From IMG/VR virus record IMGVR_UViG_3300000929_000256, positions 1 through 48,099 of that record: 48,099 bases of DNA; one strand, given 5' to 3'. Positions 23,675 to 32,559 of this stretch are shown in pieces. Both the position numbers and the translations under genes were made by a program. The first letter of the stretch is position 1, and each line of letters opens with the position of its first letter. Origin of the DNA: a virus. The notes under the pieces are model-generated. The model saw only the letters and a program-made list of their open reading frames with translations. It was not told where the DNA came from and did no database searches.

Positions 23675-26600
23675 TTAGGCCTTATACTTGGCGAATACCT
23701 CTAAGTCGATGTGGAACTCGTTAGATTGAGAATCAAAAATGTCAATACCAATTCTCTTAGAGTAACTAATGTTACTCAATGACGTAGAAGAAATACCACC
23801 AACATGTCCACTTGCTGAATCCGAAGTACCGGCATAGTCAGTCATTCTGTACTGGAAGATAATGTCAACCGATACTGAAGAATTACCTGAAATTTCTCTA
23901 ACACCTTGGTTATTGTCTGCATCAACAGATAGTGATGAAATCGATAGAGGAGACATGAATAAGTATGCACCGCATGATTTTCCACCCAATAGGTATTGAT
24001 CATTAGGTTCAAACGACATTTTTACTGTTCTAGACAAAATAGAATCGTAATAAAACGCAGTCTGTTGATTGCCATTTAATTCATTGGCTCTCTTAGTTGA
24101 GGTCTTAGACTGGACAAATCTACCGTTTCCGTATACTGCGTTCGTACCTGTCCATGAAGAACCTGCCAATTCAGGGTGATTGATGTGGAGGAATAAACCG
24201 CTGTCATAGTTAGATGACAGGCCAGCTCCTACAATGTCAATGCTTGATGGAACTCCAGCAAGATCGTATGTACCGTCAAATACATAACCGGATCCTGAAA
24301 GACCGTTATCGGTCTTAAGTTGATTTACGTTAGTTAGCTCGTACTCATAATCTATTTGCGAAGAATTATAAGTTGATGTCCATGTTGGATCGATGTCATC
24401 GGTTGCATATAGGATTGCGTCAGCCGAAACATTCTTGTATCTAGAATAAACGTATTGCCCTCTTAGTTGTGCAGATTGATATGGTGAATCATTAAAGTAT
24501 GATAAGTTAGTGTCAACGCCACTCATGTTTTGGTACTGAGTAGGTACCAAATCGTATTTGCCATTGTTAGTGTAAAAACTATCACTAGCAATTTCAGTAG
24601 CTGGCGTAGTACCAGGACTAACACCGAAACCATTATACGTTAAAGGATCTGTACCCGAGTTAAATGTTGGAAGGGCTCTGTTACCTATTAATCTTGAAAT
24701 AAGTTCAAGTTTTGTAGCTTTACTATTTTCAAGAATTAACTTGAACGTCTTAGTAACAATGTGACCTTTTTTAATTTGAAGATCTTTAATTTCATCGGTG
24801 TAATATCCTGCAAATACCTGAGTAACTGCATTGTTTTGAATAACCTGTGAAGCTCCATCCTCGAATTCAAGTCTAATAGATAGTTCGCCTTTAACTCCTT
24901 CAATTTGTGCTTTTAAAGAATCAATTTCCTGTTGCATTGCAATCAACTTATCCATTAATGAAATTGGAGATTGTTCTGGGCTTAGGAAGCCTGACGCAAT
25001 TGAAGAAGCTTCATGTGAATAGTATTTTTCATTGACCTGGAAAGAGTCTGCGATGTGAGTGTAGAATCCTTTAGATTCCAACTCATCCATCATTCTAACT
25101 AATGCAATCTCTTGAGTGCTAGTATCGACAATAGTAGTTACAGCTTGAGATGCTTGTGTTCCAGTTGGAAATTCAATTCTAGTTACGTCTGACCAATCAG
25201 ACTCTACAGGATTTGCAGGCCATCCAGCCTCAGAAACAGACTTAATTCTAACTTCAACAACTTCACCCTCTTGAATAGCAATATCAAGCTGATTGATGTT
25301 AATTGCTTGACCGTCTTCAACGTTCTCAAGATCCCAATAGTATTTACCAGTTGTTTCGTCCTTGACTCTTTTTCTAACAGGCGTTAGAATTTCGTTCCAG
25401 TTTGAAAACACAGCGGTCTTATTCTTATCCCTGTCTGAGAATTCAATCTGAGAAACCGCAGATGGGTTTCCATCAGTTGAAAGGTATCTGTACTGTACTT
25501 TAAATTGTACAATCTCTTGTGGCATTGTTTCAGCCGCAAGTTTAGCAGTAGGAATAGACCAGAAACCTCTAACTCTGTATTTAGGAGTAATGGACTTAAC
25601 TGAAGAAGAATTAGAAGTAGCAACAATTTCATTAACCAAAGAAGTATACAATTTAGATTCTGCAGATCTTTGGTTTAGGGCCGTAGCTAGTTCATTCTTT
25701 TCTCTATCTTTAGCAACGAGAGTTGGATACTTAGAAGTGGAAAGTTTTGATCTTCTTGAAGAAATATCATCATCAAGTCTTTTAATGTTTTCTTCAGCAG
25801 CAACCTTGTTGGAATTCAATTTTTTAATCTTATTGAATGCGTCGTTCTCAGTTAGATGTGTATTAATCTGAACGACTTTGAAGTTATTAGCTTCTAGAGT
25901 TGGTGCATCAGGTGTAACACCGAGTGTTGCTGGAGGAATAGAATCGTCCTTAAGAGCTTTGATCATTTGACCAAAGTCAGCAACTTCTTTCTTATAATAC
26001 TGTGAAAGAGTTTGAACCTGACCATTTGGTAAAGTGATTAGCAAATCGTTAGTATAGAACGCAGCACCTGGTGACCATGTCTCAGCTTCTAAATTTGAAT
26101 CTGGATCAACAGGCTTAATGAATACTATAACTCTTTCATCAAAACCAACGTTAATGTCAATAGCATTATACGCTTCTTTGTTCTTGTAAATCTTTAACTG
26201 AGCAGCTCCAACCAAAATAGGCTCGTAACCTTCAATTAATAGAAGTTCTGCTTCAAGAGTATCAGAGCTTAGAGCAACTACTCTATACTTTGTCGAGGCG
26301 CTGCCTGAGTTAACTAATAACTCATCTCCAACTTTAAGAAGTTCAGTATCGTTTAGATTCTTATTAGAATCAGAATATGTAAACTTGTTAAGAGAGTAAA
26401 GCTTAACGCTCTTAGTAATAGATACACCGTCAACTACTACGTTTCTTTGAATAGTACGAACTTTAGATACGTCAAATGCACCAAAGTATTGTGTTGATCT
26501 AACTGGAGCATCAATAACCTCTTCGTCAACGTTGTAAGCAACGTTATTTGTTTCAAGTAGAGAAACAAGGCTGTTAATTTCTAGGGCGTCTGAACCTTTA

Positions 26601-27109
26601 ACGGTCTGATCAAACCACTCCGCTGAAGCAGGGGCTTGAGAGTCGATCAAATATCTTTTAATTTTGATCTTTTCGGTATCCGCTGGAACCTGACCCGCTA
26701 CGTCTAACTTAATAGTAAGAAGTGGATTTAAGAAAGATTCAAAGAAATAGTTTGACTTGGTAGAAAATTCAGTAGGAACCGCAACGGTTGAAACTGCTTT
26801 TGCAGGTGTCTTAAGCTTAGACTTTTGAATCTGTCTAAACGTACCGTCTTTCATTCTAACGGCAGCATCTCCTTGACCCAACCCTGAAAGTGATTTCATG
26901 TTAGTATCAAGTCTTTCAATTTCACGCTTTAGATAACCAAATGCAGGAACTTGAACCGTCTTAAGAGCTCCATTCTCATCGAATAAATCGATAGTAACCG
27001 TCTGCTTATCGGTTGTGATCGCTTCGGAAATCTTCTCATAAGTTTCCAAAGAGTTCTGGTTCATTTCCAGAAACTGTCTAATGATTTGCGAAATGCTGTT
27101 ATTTGCCAT
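23675..27109 (-). CDS. Large baseplate/tail structural protein with coiled coil and Fn3-like region, 1144 aa
   Basis: The N-terminus is helical (MANNSISQIIRQFLEMNQNSLETYEKISEAI), followed by beta-rich modules. A helical, charged stretch around 430-490 looks like coiled coil. After it comes a fibronectin-III-like segment (VRIKSVSEAGWPANPVESDWSDVTRIEFP). A second short coiled coil (LMDKLIAMQQEIDSLKAQIEGVKGEL) introduces a C-terminal region that may be a surface-exposed fibre domain. It overlaps no neighbour and sits between the wedge genes and the 1471-aa gene. Function as a baseplate wedge or appendage is inferred from size, composition and position. Confidence 0.6.
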   Translation of the reverse strand: MANNSISQIIRQFLEMNQNSLETYEKISEAITTDKQTVTIDLFDENGALKTVQVPAFGYLKREIERLDTNMKSLSGLGQGDAAVRMKDGTFRQIQKSKLKTPAKAVSTVAVPTEFSTKSNYFFESFLNPLLTIKLDVAGQVPADTEKIKIKRYLIDSQAPASAEWFDQTVKGSDALEINSLVSLLETNNVAYNVDEEVIDAPVRSTQYFGAFDVSKVRTIQRNVVVDGVSITKSVKLYSLNKFTYSDSNKNLNDTELLKVGDELLVNSGSASTKYRVVALSSDTLEAELLLIEGYEPILVGAAQLKIYKNKEAYNAIDINVGFDERVIVFIKPVDPDSNLEAETWSPGAAFYTNDLLITLPNGQVQTLSQYYKKEVADFGQMIKALKDDSIPPATLGVTPDAPTLEANNFKVVQINTHLTENDAFNKIKKLNSNKVAAEENIKRLDDDISSRRSKLSTSKYPTLVAKDREKNELATALNQRSAESKLYTSLVNEIVATSNSSSVKSITPKYRVRGFWSIPTAKLAAETMPQEIVQFKVQYRYLSTDGNPSAVSQIEFSDRDKNKTAVFSNWNEILTPVRKRVKDETTGKYYWDLENVEDGQAININQLDIAIQEGEVVEVRIKSVSEAGWPANPVESDWSDVTRIEFPTGTQASQAVTTIVDTSTQEIALVRMMDELESKGFYTHIADSFQVNEKYYSHEASSIASGFLSPEQSPISLMDKLIAMQQEIDSLKAQIEGVKGELSIRLEFEDGASQVIQNNAVTQVFAGYYTDEIKDLQIKKGHIVTKTFKLILENSKATKLELISRLIGNRALPTFNSGTDPLTYNGFGVSPGTTPATEIASDSFYTNNGKYDLVPTQYQNMSGVDTNLSYFNDSPYQSAQLRGQYVYSRYKNVSADAILYATDDIDPTWTSTYNSSQIDYEYELTNVNQLKTDNGLSGSGYVFDGTYDLAGVPSSIDIVGAGLSSNYDSGLFLHINHPELAGSSWTGTNAVYGNGRFVQSKTSTKRANELNGNQQTAFYYDSILSRTVKMSFEPNDQYLLGGKSCGAYLFMSPLSISSLSVDADNNQGVREISGNSSVSVDIIFQYRMTDYAGTSDSASGHVGGISSTSLSNISYSKRIGIDIFDSQSNEFHIDLEVFAKYKA

Positions 27110-27110
27110 C

Positions 27111-28997
27111 TTATCTTAGGACGTCTGTTACAAACGTTAGGTTTACTTTATCGGTGCACACCAGTTCAATGTAAGGTTTCTTGCTGATTAAACTGCCATA
27201 GGCAACTTGAGCAACTTGTTCCCAATTACCTGAGATCTTGGTGTAGAAGTTTATGTTATTACCATCCATTTCAATGTTAGAATTGAAAGCAAGCTTTACA
27301 ACTTGTCCATCGTTCCAACCTGAAAGAGTGGTATCAATGTATATATTGACATCATTATCGGCAGCTCCAGAGGAAGTTGTCACTCTTAGCATATTTGAGA
27401 ATGGTTTTAGTCTGCAATATAAACCGTATGTCGTCGCATCAGATGGATCGTATGTAGATATTTTAGTTCCCATTACGCTAGCTAAATTGCTCCATTGAAA
27501 AGCCTGAAGAAGTTGGTAACCATTGTTAGAGTTAATAACTTTAATCTTATTAGGGGTCGACTTATCGATGGCCATTCCGTTACCGGCTGCAATTACGTCA
27601 GTGTTATACTGAACCTCGGTCGGAATAGTACCGTCTACGATGTGATTAATTCTTCTATTGATTTCAGTAATCATGTTCAATAGAGATGCTTCATCTGCAT
27701 AATTCAAAGATGCATTTTCAACCTGTTGTTGAAGTGAAGCAATTTGAGCTGACATTTCTTGAGCATCTTCAGAAGAAAGAACCATGTTTTCCATGGTATC
27801 CAATCTTCTAACAATACCCGCATATCTGTCATTAGCCTGAAGAAGTAACTTAGTTGCATTCTCTAGGACAGATGTGGTGTCAAAGAATAGGTCCATTGAG
27901 AACGTTGTAAAGTCGTTGATTGAGTTCTCAACGCCAACGTTATCAAGTGATGTGTTGTATTTGATGTTAAGCTTTAGAGAATAAGCATTACCATTCAAAC
28001 CGGTAACGGAATTTGGCTTATACTTATTTAGTTCTCTGATCTTACCATCTTTAAAGTTATCGAGCAAAAGAATACCATAGAGATTTGTTGCTCTATTGGC
28101 AGGATTTGATTGCGAATACAGATCGTAATAAACTAGAACGGCGTTGAATTGGAAGTTACCACCTCTTTGAGAGAAATCATGAAGTGTATTGATTGAAGAG
28201 TTAACATTTACTGCATAGTAATTTTGCTCTTCCCAATCAATTCCAACAGCCGGCAATGTGTTAGTATTAACGTCGTATTCTGTTGATGCATCGTGCAAAG
28301 CGTTGATGCTAAACGCTGTCTCAGGGTGAGACGTTCTACCATTAATCAGACCGTTGCTGTGAGGATACACTGTAAGACTTGTGGTGTTATATGTTCCATC
28401 TTTCAATAGAACTGTTGGTGTGTAACCAACAGATGTAGGAACGTTAATAAACACCTCTTGATAAGTGTTAGCCGCGTAATTCTTATCGTTAATTACGTCT
28501 ACAGTACCAAGATATTTAATGATTCTAGTGTAATCTGTACCTGTTCCGGAAGCAGTGTCTTCTTCAATGTATCTTGCGATAGTTGAGATTGCTTCTGACG
28601 CAGTAGCAGTTCTAATTCTAATTGCACCAACGGCAGAAAGAAACTTAAAGAAAATCTTTTCTGCGTCTGATTGATAGATTGTTGGATCAAAATCATCATC
28701 GTTTCTGATGATTTCTTCTAGGTTCAACGCGTAGTTTTGAAAAGCTTCAGACCAGCTTTGATTGTCATTTGCCGATGGTGTCCATGATCCAGCGCCTTCA
28801 TACAGATTAGTGTAATCGATGGTGTTTAGGCCATTAACTGGAGCTGTTACATCTGGAAGATCTAACAATGCATAGTGTGAGAATTCAAATTTTAAATCAG
28901 GATCACCCTGTGCTCTGGTTAAATCCCTAGCCGCAGAAGCAAATGCAAACATTGTTCCGCCTTGTTCTTGAACCGTTCTTACTAATGGTGTTGCCAT
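27111..28997 (-). CDS. Structural protein, probable baseplate/short-fibre component, 628 aa
   Basis: The N-terminal third carries conserved-looking aromatic helices (WSEAFQNYALNLEEII, then AEKIFFKFLSAVGAIRI). A heptad-rich coiled coil follows (about 395-455, AQEMSAQIASLQQQVENASLN). The C-terminal 150 residues are beta-rich and look like a trimeric fibre tip. This gives a base-stalk-head plan. AGGATAG precedes the ATG, one of the few purine-rich sites here. I cannot assign it to a particular T4 protein (gp8, gp9 and gp10 would be the candidates). Confidence 0.55.
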   Translation of the reverse strand: MATPLVRTVQEQGGTMFAFASAARDLTRAQGDPDLKFEFSHYALLDLPDVTAPVNGLNTIDYTNLYEGAGSWTPSANDNQSWSEAFQNYALNLEEIIRNDDDFDPTIYQSDAEKIFFKFLSAVGAIRIRTATASEAISTIARYIEEDTASGTGTDYTRIIKYLGTVDVINDKNYAANTYQEVFINVPTSVGYTPTVLLKDGTYNTTSLTVYPHSNGLINGRTSHPETAFSINALHDASTEYDVNTNTLPAVGIDWEEQNYYAVNVNSSINTLHDFSQRGGNFQFNAVLVYYDLYSQSNPANRATNLYGILLLDNFKDGKIRELNKYKPNSVTGLNGNAYSLKLNIKYNTSLDNVGVENSINDFTTFSMDLFFDTTSVLENATKLLLQANDRYAGIVRRLDTMENMVLSSEDAQEMSAQIASLQQQVENASLNYADEASLLNMITEINRRINHIVDGTIPTEVQYNTDVIAAGNGMAIDKSTPNKIKVINSNNGYQLLQAFQWSNLASVMGTKISTYDPSDATTYGLYCRLKPFSNMLRVTTSSGAADNDVNIYIDTTLSGWNDGQVVKLAFNSNIEMDGNNINFYTKISGNWEQVAQVAYGSLISKKPYIELVCTDKVNLTFVTDVLR

Positions 28998-29017
28998 CTA
29001 TCCTGATCTATTGATTA

Positions 29018-29572
29018 TTAAATTGTAATTGTTGCGTTGAATGAAGATACAATGTACCACATTGTACCAACAAATCTTAGGGTTAGAGTACCGAACTCTG
29101 CAATTTCAACTGCAGCGGTTGGACCCGCGATGTTAGTGTTATCAATGTAAACTGTTCCACCGTCAGCCACTAACGTAATTTCTTGACCATTGTCTCCAAT
29201 GTTTAGAGTTACGGGGTTTGCAGCTGTTGTAGAATCAATTACATAAATAGTACCAACAAATGAGTTAGCAGCAGGAAGCGCTGAAGCAGCTGTAACATCG
29301 TAAGAAACTGCGCCATTGAAAGAGATTGCTCCATCAACGTCAGTATCAGATGTTAGAGTGTTGCCTGTTGTGGCGAACTCAGCCGCATTGCCTGCATCAA
29401 CTAATAGAGTTTCGACTCCAGCGTCAATAACGCCAGTCAAGTTACCAGTTGAAGGGTCAAGCAACGTAGTTACCTGTGCCAATTCATCATTAATTGCAGT
29501 GAAATTGTCGTTCAAAGTTACTCTTGACGCTGAAAGGCTGTCTGTACCTTGAATTGTTGTGATGATTGCCAT
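29018..29572 (-). CDS. Small beta-rich fibre or decoration protein, 184 aa
   Basis: Begins MAIITTIQGTDSLSASRVTLNDNFTAINDEL, the 'S-R-x-x-L-N-D-N-F' start common at phage fibre and decoration-protein N-termini. The rest is Ala/Thr/Gly-rich beta structure ending TLRFVGTMWYIVSSFNATITI. Composition suggests a trimeric fibre-like or beta-helical protein. It sits between two structural genes, preceded by TAAATATAAACGAGC. Confidence 0.55.
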   Translation of the reverse strand: MAIITTIQGTDSLSASRVTLNDNFTAINDELAQVTTLLDPSTGNLTGVIDAGVETLLVDAGNAAEFATTGNTLTSDTDVDGAISFNGAVSYDVTAASALPAANSFVGTIYVIDSTTAANPVTLNIGDNGQEITLVADGGTVYIDNTNIAGPTAAVEIAEFGTLTLRFVGTMWYIVSSFNATITI

Positions 29573-29587
29573 TTTGCTCGTTTATAT

Positions 29588-32287
29588 TTATTTAATTGTT
29601 AAAGCGTTTTTCACTAAAGTATTAGTGTTTCCATTAACATCAGTAACTTCGAGTTCAAGGGTGTAATCACCTTTGTCCTCGAAGAGATATGTTAACCACT
29701 TATTACTGTAGTATATATCAGACATCGATGTACTGTTATTTCGTATCGTCCATCTGTATTTATTCTTTCCAGGCATCATTGATTTGTCTGCACTGAAAGT
29801 CATGTGAGTTAGTAGTTCAATTTCAGCATGTGCTTCTGCAATCTGAATATCATTGAATGTTGGATTATATGGCGTGTAATTAACTTTACCAGTAATTGTT
29901 ACTGAACCAACCGAAGCTACCGCTTCATACACATCTTCAAAATCGTATCTATTAGAATAATCCTTGCCGACCGCTAAAATGTATTTACAATAATCAATAC
30001 CATTGGAAATTATTCCATCACCATCAACGTCTTTAAATACAGGATTATATGTAAATTTAGATAGAATTGGATCAGTCGATGCGTTCAAATCATTTGCAGC
30101 TGATTGCCATGCTGGAATATCAGTAGGATCAGTCAAATCAACTGTAAATGCATAAGTACTATATTCGTACTGGTATGTCTGATAGTTAAAGTGTTCAATA
30201 GTAAATGAAGAACCTGGATCAGCATTTTCAATTTTGAATGACGCAGTTAGGTCAGAACCGACTCTAGTTGCATCCCACCATGTGTGTTTACCGTCATTCC
30301 ATTCATGTTTTCTAAGGTTTCTCCAGAAGTATGGACCTGGGGTTTCACCAAACCCGGTGGTTGATGAAGTGTCAACGTATCTTCTAACAGTTGAGAAGTT
30401 AACGCCTTGACTGTCATCGTTAACATAGTTCGCTCTATCTAAAGTCAAGTACAGTGTACCAATTTCTTGGTCAACCGTGTCGTTGTTTTGTTGTGGGAAA
30501 CCCCATGAACCTCCTGCAACACCCCACTTAAAGTTTGAAGATTGCCAATCATAGTACTCTCTGTCCATCCACCTGTACATGCCGTAAATCTCAAGTGACT
30601 TCATCTTAGCATGAATAGAGTTAGGATATGTCTCATTAGATACATGGTTGAATAGATTAGTGTGTTCAATCTTAACATCATAAGATCCTTCATAAGGTAG
30701 AGCAATCGCTACCTTTAACATATCTGCAGTTTCACCTGTTAAAACCTGTGACCAACCCTTAGGACCTGTAATTGTCCAAGTCGTTTCATACACATCTCTC
30801 TTCCACCAGTTGTTCCAAGTCAGGTAAGTTACTGCGTCAGCATCAATCCAAGTGAACTCAGCGTCTTCCCATGTATCAGGGAAGGACTTACACTCCAACT
30901 GAACCGGAGCTCCCACTGGAATATCTTCAAAAGATTCTTGGAACGTTGATCTATTTAATTCGTAGTAATTGGTATAGAAGTCTTCAGTATCAGAATATAG
31001 GGCTGACATATCAACATCTGACAGTGATGAAAAGTCTTGTGTTTTACCAGTGTAAAGATCTGAAACCAATCTCAAATCCTCAATAAAAGGTTCTGTCTGG
31101 TGAATCTCAATCTTTGGGTCAACACCCGCTACGATAGTATCGATTGGATTCTGATTGTTCCAAATGTTGGTATTATATGAATAGAAGAAGTCCGCTTCAC
31201 CAATGATGTCAATGATCTTGGCATTCAGTGGAAGGTACTCTCTTTGTAGTTTGTTCTTAAGACCGTATAACTTGATTAGAACTTCGTCAGCGGTGAAGTC
31301 AAAAACTTCATCAACCTGTGGAGTGTCCCACTGATCAAAGTTACCGTTAGGTGTGTTCAACTTATAGTACAGTCCAAAACGTGAAGTCTTTTTGTATGAA
31401 GATGAAGGTAGTTGAATACCCTTTAGTTTGTTAGATACGTAAGAACCTTTTGACGAAGATGGAATTTCAAACGCCTTTAGTTTACCAAACATTGGTGATC
31501 TATCGTCAACCACCAACCAATACTCCTTTAGTGTTAGATTGTTATATCCAAAGAATTTAATAGCGTTAATCAGCGCCTTATATGTACCAATGAACGGTTT
31601 AATGTTTGATAGTTCAAGTAGAAGTTCCTTTCTCTTACGGTTTAAGAGTTTCCAGTCAGTACCGACCTCGTTAATGTCATGATCTTTGAATAGGAATTGA
31701 TCCGCAGTTGAAAGTGTTGCGCCAAAGTTTGAAAGTAGAACACCCAGTCTTTCGTCCTCTCCAACTGTTTCACCGTAAAAGTGGATGATAGCGACCACGT
31801 GGTCGTCAATAGTGTCAATCAAATATAGGTCTCTACGATGTGAATCATCGCGTTCTGAGTTCAGAGCGACGTTAACCTGTAAAGCGTCTTTAGCGTATGA
31901 AGTTCCAAGGGTGTGAATACCTGATGAAGTTGAAACCGCAACTGAGTTTGGTTGAGGATCTAAGATCTGAGAAGTTAGAGTTTCAACGTAAGGATCACCA
32001 TCAACCAACTTAACACCAACCAAATTAATGTCCTTTGAAGACTGATACCAATCTCTCCACTCCAACTTAAATTGAGAACCAATGCTAGACCCGACTGGTT
32101 TAACCAATACAGAAGCGCCAAGGGAGTTGTACGCCTCTTCTAGGATGAACAGGGACACTGACTCATATAATCCAGTAGATACCTCATCCATGTGAATGTA
32201 TCCCTCAAACACTTCTGATGTGCTGTCGTATTCCAACTGCACTTCATAGTTTGTACCATTAAAGAATCTTAGTCCTGAGTATCTCAT
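29588..32287 (-). CDS. Baseplate wedge protein (gp7/tail protein I-like) with EF-hand-like loop and PKD domain, 899 aa
   Basis: An internal block (LSNIKPFIGTYKALINAIKFFGY, followed by LKEYW, about residues 230-260) recalls the helical core of tail protein I/gp7-type wedge proteins that bind gp6. A long, Trp-rich, beta-structured middle follows. Residues 753-765 (DVDGDGIISNGID) form an EF-hand/dockerin-like calcium loop. The last 80 residues are PKD-like (KYRWTIRNNS...TYLFEDKGDYTLELEVTDVNGN). The position directly after the gp6 gene and a small linker gene supports the wedge role. The exact T4 equivalent is uncertain. Confidence 0.55.
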   Translation of the reverse strand: MRYSGLRFFNGTNYEVQLEYDSTSEVFEGYIHMDEVSTGLYESVSLFILEEAYNSLGASVLVKPVGSSIGSQFKLEWRDWYQSSKDINLVGVKLVDGDPYVETLTSQILDPQPNSVAVSTSSGIHTLGTSYAKDALQVNVALNSERDDSHRRDLYLIDTIDDHVVAIIHFYGETVGEDERLGVLLSNFGATLSTADQFLFKDHDINEVGTDWKLLNRKRKELLLELSNIKPFIGTYKALINAIKFFGYNNLTLKEYWLVVDDRSPMFGKLKAFEIPSSSKGSYVSNKLKGIQLPSSSYKKTSRFGLYYKLNTPNGNFDQWDTPQVDEVFDFTADEVLIKLYGLKNKLQREYLPLNAKIIDIIGEADFFYSYNTNIWNNQNPIDTIVAGVDPKIEIHQTEPFIEDLRLVSDLYTGKTQDFSSLSDVDMSALYSDTEDFYTNYYELNRSTFQESFEDIPVGAPVQLECKSFPDTWEDAEFTWIDADAVTYLTWNNWWKRDVYETTWTITGPKGWSQVLTGETADMLKVAIALPYEGSYDVKIEHTNLFNHVSNETYPNSIHAKMKSLEIYGMYRWMDREYYDWQSSNFKWGVAGGSWGFPQQNNDTVDQEIGTLYLTLDRANYVNDDSQGVNFSTVRRYVDTSSTTGFGETPGPYFWRNLRKHEWNDGKHTWWDATRVGSDLTASFKIENADPGSSFTIEHFNYQTYQYEYSTYAFTVDLTDPTDIPAWQSAANDLNASTDPILSKFTYNPVFKDVDGDGIISNGIDYCKYILAVGKDYSNRYDFEDVYEAVASVGSVTITGKVNYTPYNPTFNDIQIAEAHAEIELLTHMTFSADKSMMPGKNKYRWTIRNNSTSMSDIYYSNKWLTYLFEDKGDYTLELEVTDVNGNTNTLVKNALTIK

Positions 32288-32559
32288 TACTTAACTTTCA
32301 AATAATCTTTTGGCATTGCAAATGCCTTAAACAGTTTTAGTTGTGTTACCGCTCTTGTTGAAGTAACAAACATGTCTTGAATGAACTCAATGAAATCTTT
32401 CATTGTTTCCTTTCTTTGAATGTGAGGTGATAGACCCTTGGTCATAAGGTCGTATGAATAGTCCCTACCTTCATTCAGTTTATAATCGTTGGCACTCTTG
32501 GTTATGTTATACTTTTTACCAAGCTTGTACTTATAAAGGTCTTTGTATAGATCGCTCAT
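32287..32559 (-). CDS. Small baseplate-cluster protein, 90 aa
   Basis: A basic, Tyr- and Lys-rich protein (MSDLYKDLYKYKLGKKYNITKS) with a helical second half. Its ATG overlaps the gp6 stop by 1 nt and its own stop overlaps the following gene, so it is translated as part of the wedge operon. No family recognised; a small wedge-assembly component is a guess from context. Confidence 0.6.
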   Translation of the reverse strand: MSDLYKDLYKYKLGKKYNITKSANDYKLNEGRDYSYDLMTKGLSPHIQRKETMKDFIEFIQDMFVTSTRAVTQLKLFKAFAMPKDYLKVK

